From an uncultured Myxococcales bacterium (GTDB lineage Bacteria; Myxococcota_A; UBA9042; CAIXZC01), in NCBI GenBank assembly GCA_903895725.1, contig CAITUV010000086.1, forward strand, positions 1 to 64,000: DNA of 64,000 bases, written 5' to 3'. Positions 60,182 to 64,000 of this stretch are shown in pieces; the first letter of the stretch is position 1, and every line of letters starts with the position of its first letter. The position numbers were made by a program, and so were the translations under genes. The notes under the pieces are model-generated. The model ran no database searches, was not told the DNA's origin, and saw only the letters and a list, made by a program, of their open reading frames with translations.

Positions 60182-61225
60182 ATGGAGGCGCCTCTCGACA
60201 TCATCCGTGCGGTCAGGCAGCAAATGGGCAGCGAGCTCGTCATCCTGACCCATCACTACCAGCGCCCTGACGTCGTGTCGTGCGGCGACTTCCTCGGCGA
60301 TTCCTTCGTCCTGGCCCGGGAGGCCGCACGCAGCAAGGCCCGCGTCATCGTGTTCTGTGGCGTTCACTTCATGGGGGAGGCCGCCCGCATCCTGGCACGC
60401 CCGGACCAGGAGGTCTACATGCCCGACCCCGGGGCCGGCTGCCCCATGGCGGACATGGCCGACAGCGATGACGTCGCAGTTGCCCTCGAACGTCTGGCCG
60501 ACCTGGCCCCGGGTCGCAGAATCGTCCCGGTGGCCTACATCAACTCGAGCGCTGCCACCAAGGCCATCGTCGGCCGTGCCGGCGGTCTCTGCTGCACCTC
60601 GTCCAATGCCCGGGCCGCGGTGGTCGAGGCACTCCGCCTCGGCGACCTCGTCCTGTTCCTGCCCGACGAGTTCCTCGGGACCAACACGGCTCACCTCCTG
60701 GGCCAGCCCGTCGTCCCGGTCTATGACCCCCACGCTGCCGCCAATTCCCCGGCCGGAGCTTGCGGGGGGCTTCGGAAGGCCGACATCGACGGGGCCAGGG
60801 TCATCGTGTGGAAAGGGTATTGCCACGTCCACACGTGGTTCTCTCCCGACATGGTGACCGCCGTCCGCTCGAAGCACCCGGGCTGCCGGGTCGTCGTCCA
60901 TCCCGAGTGCCGACCCGAGGTCGTTGCCCTGGCCGACGGCAGCGGCTCCACCGCCTGGCTCGTGGACGAGGTCCTGCGGGCCGGTCCCGGCTCCACGACC
61001 GTCATCGGAACCGAGATCAATCTGATCCAGCGTCTGGCCCGGGAGCTTCCCGATCGGACGATCCTGCCGCTGGCATCGTCCCTGTGCCCCAACATGTATC
61101 GGACCACGAGCACCCGGCTCGCCCGCCTGCTCCAGGGGTTCCCCGCACAGAACCGGCTCTCCGTCGACCCCTCGGTCGCCGCCGATGCCCGGCTCGCCCT
61201 GGACCGCATGCTGGCCCTGGCCTGA
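60182..61225 (+). CDS. nadA: Quinolinate synthase
   Basis: Iron-sulfur enzyme that makes quinolinate from iminoaspartate and dihydroxyacetone phosphate in NAD synthesis. Its 347 residues are normal. Recognition motifs are LTHHYQRPDVVSCGDFLGDS, FCGVHFMGEAARIL and INSSAATKA. Next come LPDEFLGTNTA, the metal-binding Cys in HPECRPEV and the late Cys in LASSLCPNMYRTT. Conserved Cys sites for the [4Fe-4S] cluster are present. ATG 60182 is two bases after the preceding stop; an overlapping GTG at 60176 is also possible. nadB and nadC are not in the window. Confidence 0.93.
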   Translation: MEAPLDIIRAVRQQMGSELVILTHHYQRPDVVSCGDFLGDSFVLAREAARSKARVIVFCGVHFMGEAARILARPDQEVYMPDPGAGCPMADMADSDDVAVALERLADLAPGRRIVPVAYINSSAATKAIVGRAGGLCCTSSNARAAVVEALRLGDLVLFLPDEFLGTNTAHLLGQPVVPVYDPHAAANSPAGACGGLRKADIDGARVIVWKGYCHVHTWFSPDMVTAVRSKHPGCRVVVHPECRPEVVALADGSGSTAWLVDEVLRAGPGSTTVIGTEINLIQRLARELPDRTILPLASSLCPNMYRTTSTRLARLLQGFPAQNRLSVDPSVAADARLALDRMLALA

Positions 61226-61232
61226 GTCCCCC

Positions 61233-62201
61233 ATGCCGTTGCACCTGCTCCCGCTCCTCTTCTGCCTCCAACAGCCGGCCCCGCTTCTCAACTACCAGGA
61301 CCTCCAGGATCTCAAGCAGCGCCTCGCCAGGCAGCTCGTCGAGGTCGAGGTGACCCTCCGGGTCTCTCCCGGCGAGGATCCCTCCGTTGCCCCGGTGCTG
61401 ACCGGCCAGGCCGTCTGCATCAGCGAGGAGGAGGTCTCGTTTGCTCGCCCCGGCCGCAGCCATGCAAAGTCCGATGACGGCGCCTCGGCCTGGATTGCGG
61501 CTGATCCATCGCCATCCGATGGAACGACCGGCGATTCGGCCCCGTCCGCCTGGGTCACGGCCGACCCATCGCCATCCGATGAAACCGCCGGCAATACGCC
61601 CCCGTCCGCCTGGGTCACGGCCGACCCATCGCCATCCGATGCGTCGGACTTTCACATCGTGGCGTCCCGATTCCTGGTGGAGAATGCGGCATCGATTCGG
61701 ATCCGCACCGCGGGGCATCCCGAATGGGTTGAGGCCGTCGCTGGCCCGGTCGATGGTCCCGTCCCGCTGGTGCTCCTGACGGCGAGAGACCTTCCGGCCT
61801 GCACGCGGACCCGGCTGGCACCGCTCAAGCTCCAAGCGCCAGGTGTCTATGTCTTCTCCGTCGACGACCCGGTCTCGTCCATGCCCAACGTGTTCTTCGG
61901 CGAGCTGGGCCAACGGGCCCAAGCCCCGCTTGCCGGATACCTGCTCAGCTCCATGGGGCTCCCCATGAGCGGCCCGCTGTTTTCCTCGGATGGCCGCCTC
62001 GTAGCCATCAACCTGCGTCGGTACGTGCCGGGCTCTCCCTTGAACCTCTCGGTACCCGCCGCCCTCGTCCGGCGCTTCCTTCTCCCCTCCCGCCGTGATG
62101 CCGGACCCGAGCACGCTCGCCACCGGCGCCCCCCTCTCGGCATTGAGCGCCGCCCAGACGCCCCTCCGTCCAGCCCCCCCTCCGACCCGCTGAACCCTTG
62201 A
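61233..62201 (+). CDS. Trypsin-fold-like secreted protein, probably catalytically inactive
   Basis: 322 residues, starting MPLHLLPLLFCLQQPAPLL with a short signal-like segment. Positions 61487-61650 encode three 20-residue tandem repeats containing ADPSPSD and SAWVTADPSPSD. The C-terminal region has a sequence like GLPMSGPLFSSDGRLVAINL, which resembles the GNSGGPLFDSDG loop of trypsin-like proteases. In my alignment the catalytic Ser is replaced. Strands such as VLLTARDLPACTRTRLAPLK could be the corresponding barrel. The family assignment is weak. The Pro/Arg-rich tail is low complexity. Confidence 0.5.
   Translation: MPLHLLPLLFCLQQPAPLLNYQDLQDLKQRLARQLVEVEVTLRVSPGEDPSVAPVLTGQAVCISEEEVSFARPGRSHAKSDDGASAWIAADPSPSDGTTGDSAPSAWVTADPSPSDETAGNTPPSAWVTADPSPSDASDFHIVASRFLVENAASIRIRTAGHPEWVEAVAGPVDGPVPLVLLTARDLPACTRTRLAPLKLQAPGVYVFSVDDPVSSMPNVFFGELGQRAQAPLAGYLLSSMGLPMSGPLFSSDGRLVAINLRRYVPGSPLNLSVPAALVRRFLLPSRRDAGPEHARHRRPPLGIERRPDAPPSSPPSDPLNP
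61487..61650 (+). repeat. 60-bp in-frame tandem repeat, three copies (third partial)
   Basis: The DNA encoding SAW(I/V)xADPSPSDxTxG repeats three times, the second and third copies being nearly identical. Confidence 0.85.
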
Positions 62202-62276
62202 CACTCAAGGCCCGCATTGCCATCTTGCCCGCTGGAGTCCCCGTAGTCCCCGGGGATGCGTGAGGTGAGCGACAGG

Positions 62277-63173
62277 ATGATGGACTTTACGCAGCGGCTG
62301 GAATCGCTCCGGCTGCATCTCGACTCGTGCCGGCTGTGCGGCAATCTGTGCGGAGGAGACCGGGTTTCCGGCGTGAACTGCATCTGCGGAGCGGGCCCCC
62401 GCCCCGTCGTCACCTCCGTCGAGCTCGTCCCGGGCGATCGGAATCTCCTGAGCGGCGGCAGGCCCGTCGGCAGCATCGCATTCCTGCGCTGCGGGCTGGA
62501 CTGCGTCTACTGCGCGGACCCCAAGCCATCCGACCTCCAGGCCGAGGCCATGTCCCCGGTGGACCATGTCCAGCTGGCTGACGAGATCCTGCGCCTCCAG
62601 GAGGCCGGAGCCGGAAGCCTTCGCTTCCATGCCCCCACCGTGCACCTGCCCACCCTCGTCCCCGCACTGTACCTGGCCCGCACCAGAGGGCTGCGCATCC
62701 CGGTGGTCTACGGCTCCTCCGCATTCGAGACGATCGAGGCCCTCCGACTCCTCGACGGGCTCGTCGACGTGTACGTCCCGACCCTCAAGTACGGGAGCGA
62801 AGAGGCCGCCCGCATCTACTCGGGCGTCGTCGACTACGTCAACACCAGCCGCCAGGCGGTGACCGAGATGTATCGCCAGGTCGGAGCCTCGGTCGAGGGC
62901 CCCGACGGAGTCATCCAGCGAGGCCTCATCCTCCGGCACATCCCGATTCCCGCCGGGATGGCCGGGACTGTCCAGGTGCTCAGCTGGGTCGCACACACCT
63001 TCCCGCTCGATACTCCGCTCTGCCTGTCCCGCACCTATCGCCCGGTGCACCAGGTGGCCGCAGGGCTCTTCCCCGAAATCGCCCGCAATGTCACCGAGGA
63101 GGAGTACGACTACTACCTGGCCGCCGCACGCAGTCTCGGGCTGACCCGCGTCTTCCTGGCTGACTGCGACTGA
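62277..63173 (+). CDS. Radical SAM protein, PFL-activating-enzyme-like
   Basis: Iron-sulfur protein of 298 residues. The radical-SAM Cys motif is in SIAFLRCGLDCVYCADPK (C-x3-C-x2-C). An additional N-terminal cluster of Cys is seen in CRLCGNLCGGDRVSGVNC. This layout matches the uncharacterised PFL-activase-like group that often ends with Leu/Pro-rich barrel strands such as RGLILRHIPIPAGMAGTVQV. Two starts are possible, 62256 and 62277. GAGGTG favours the latter. The target is unknown. Confidence 0.82.
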   Translation: MMDFTQRLESLRLHLDSCRLCGNLCGGDRVSGVNCICGAGPRPVVTSVELVPGDRNLLSGGRPVGSIAFLRCGLDCVYCADPKPSDLQAEAMSPVDHVQLADEILRLQEAGAGSLRFHAPTVHLPTLVPALYLARTRGLRIPVVYGSSAFETIEALRLLDGLVDVYVPTLKYGSEEAARIYSGVVDYVNTSRQAVTEMYRQVGASVEGPDGVIQRGLILRHIPIPAGMAGTVQVLSWVAHTFPLDTPLCLSRTYRPVHQVAAGLFPEIARNVTEEEYDYYLAAARSLGLTRVFLADCD

Positions 63174-63186
63174 CGCTGCGCTTGTT

Positions 63187-63215
63187 TTGCACAACGTGAG
63201 AAAGTTGGGTATCAT
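63187..63215 (+). promoter_or_regulatory. Promoter of the thrombospondin-3-like lipoprotein gene
   Basis: TTGCAC (63187-63192) and TATCAT (63210-63215) are 17 bases apart and 28 bases before ATG 63244. GAGGTGG lies in the leader. Confidence 0.55.
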
Positions 63216-63243
63216 AGGGGACGCTTGGCCGCGAGGTGGAACC

Positions 63244-64000
63244 ATGACCCGAACGACCCTCTGTTTCGTCCTGATTGCCGTGCTGTCAACCGGTTGCCTG
63301 GAGAGCAACCCGCAACCCATGCCCCAGGGGGGCAAGAACGACGGCTCGATCGATACGTCCTGGTCTCCGGCCGAGGATCTCCCGGCACCTACGGACGACA
63401 CGAGCCAGCTGGGCGGCGGGGAGGCCTATGCCGACGCGGCCGCACCTTCGGACCTGGCAACCTCGGAAGTCGTTGCTCCCGACGCCCCCGTCGAGGACGC
63501 AGGCCCCGATGCCGACCTGCCTCCCGCCGAGCTTCCCGATCTTGCCGAGGATCCGGGCGATGCTGCGGATCTTGCCGGCCAAGACACCCCCGGCGAGGCC
63601 TGCACCGGCGACTGCCCGGGCGACGCGACGGACGACCTCGAGGACGCCCCGGAGGATGTCGGGGACACCGGGGACGTCCCGGGCGAGACGACCGAGTGCG
63701 GCCCTGTCGACACGGACCAGGACGGGGTCTTCGATGGCTGTGACGATGACGACGACGGGGACGGCGTCCTGGACTCGGTCGACGTCTGTCCCCTGGTCCC
63801 CGACCCCGGACAGGAGGATGCCGACCAGGATGGCCAGGGCGATGCGTGTGACACCCAGTGCGGGAATCCGGCCAAGTACGCGTCGTGCAGCTGGGACCTC
63901 TCCGAGGAGAAGTGCCTCCAGGAGGGGGGCCAGTGGGGAACCTGGGGCCTCTCCCCCAAGCCGTCCTGCATGTGCCCGTCGGGCGACGGTGGCTGTCCGT
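63244..64000 (+). CDS. Thrombospondin-type-3-repeat lipoprotein, 3' end outside the window
   Basis: At least 252 residues, cut by the window edge. The signal peptide MTRTTLCFVLIAVLSTGC ends in a lipobox. A long Asp/Ala/Pro-rich linker follows. Residues about 158-201 contain Asp-rich calcium-binding repeats (DTDQDGVFDGCDDDDDGDGV, then DVCPLVPDPGQEDADQDGQG), a thrombospondin type-3-like pattern. A Cys-rich segment starts CGNPAKYASCSWDL. The protein is probably on the cell surface and stiffened by calcium. Confidence 0.78.
   Translation, partial: MTRTTLCFVLIAVLSTGCLESNPQPMPQGGKNDGSIDTSWSPAEDLPAPTDDTSQLGGGEAYADAAAPSDLATSEVVAPDAPVEDAGPDADLPPAELPDLAEDPGDAADLAGQDTPGEACTGDCPGDATDDLEDAPEDVGDTGDVPGETTECGPVDTDQDGVFDGCDDDDDGDGVLDSVDVCPLVPDPGQEDADQDGQGDACDTQCGNPAKYASCSWDLSEEKCLQEGGQWGTWGLSPKPSCMCPSGDGGCP

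Overview
The window is high-GC, gene-dense bacterial chromosome. About nineteen predicted lipoproteins carry Asp/Ala/Pro-rich linkers and Cys-rich modules of the CxDDGNxCNG and CGDDGCGGxCGTC kinds, and one protein ends in a MYXO-CTERM-like tail. This combination points to Myxococcota or a close deltaproteobacterial relative. No rRNA, tRNA, CRISPR array, transposase or integrase gene was seen. The class call is an inference from protein style, not from a marker gene.

Layout. Positions 1-220 hold a 51-bp tandem array, followed by a GH25 lysozyme-like lipoprotein. A two-gene RND efflux operon (1931-6483, minus) follows, then a beta-propeller lipoprotein, a chlorophyllase-like lipoprotein, an NrfJ-like lipoprotein and a membrane histidine kinase. 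After these come a repeat-type protein of unknown function and a pseudo-receiver/coiled-coil protein. Serine biosynthesis (DUF1015-serA-serC, minus) is divergent from alr. Positions 19.5-38.1 kb are an almost unbroken run of surface lipoproteins: IgGFc-binding-like, CotH-kinase-like, CTDC-repeat, SBBP beta-propeller, caspase-like, HExxH metallopeptidase-like and several of unknown function. Proteostasis and repair genes follow: a lipoprotein HtrA with clpB, a zinc alcohol dehydrogenase, mutY and htpG.

Positions 45.2-54.8 kb look like an accessory segment. Two directly repeated, gene-free copies of a roughly 480-bp element with internal 40-bp tandem repeats enclose five things. They are htpG; a LuxR-type regulator whose 5' coding region contains ten copies of a 7-bp repeat; a family-2 glycosyltransferase followed by three small paralogous proteins; a chimeric gene whose 3' half drops sharply in GC; and a lipoprotein with three pilin-head-like modules. 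The glycosyltransferase, the three paralogs and the chimeric gene form one tightly spaced plus-strand operon. This is the best candidate in the window for an undescribed system.

The right end is mostly housekeeping and uptake: an OPT-family oligopeptide transporter beside an M29-type aminopeptidase, two small lipoproteins, nadA, a degenerate trypsin-fold-like protein, and a radical SAM protein of the PFL-activase-like type. The window cuts off a thrombospondin-type-3 lipoprotein. Several good sigma70-like promoters are visible. The htrA-clpB and htpG promoters share the same -10 octamer at the same distance from the -35.
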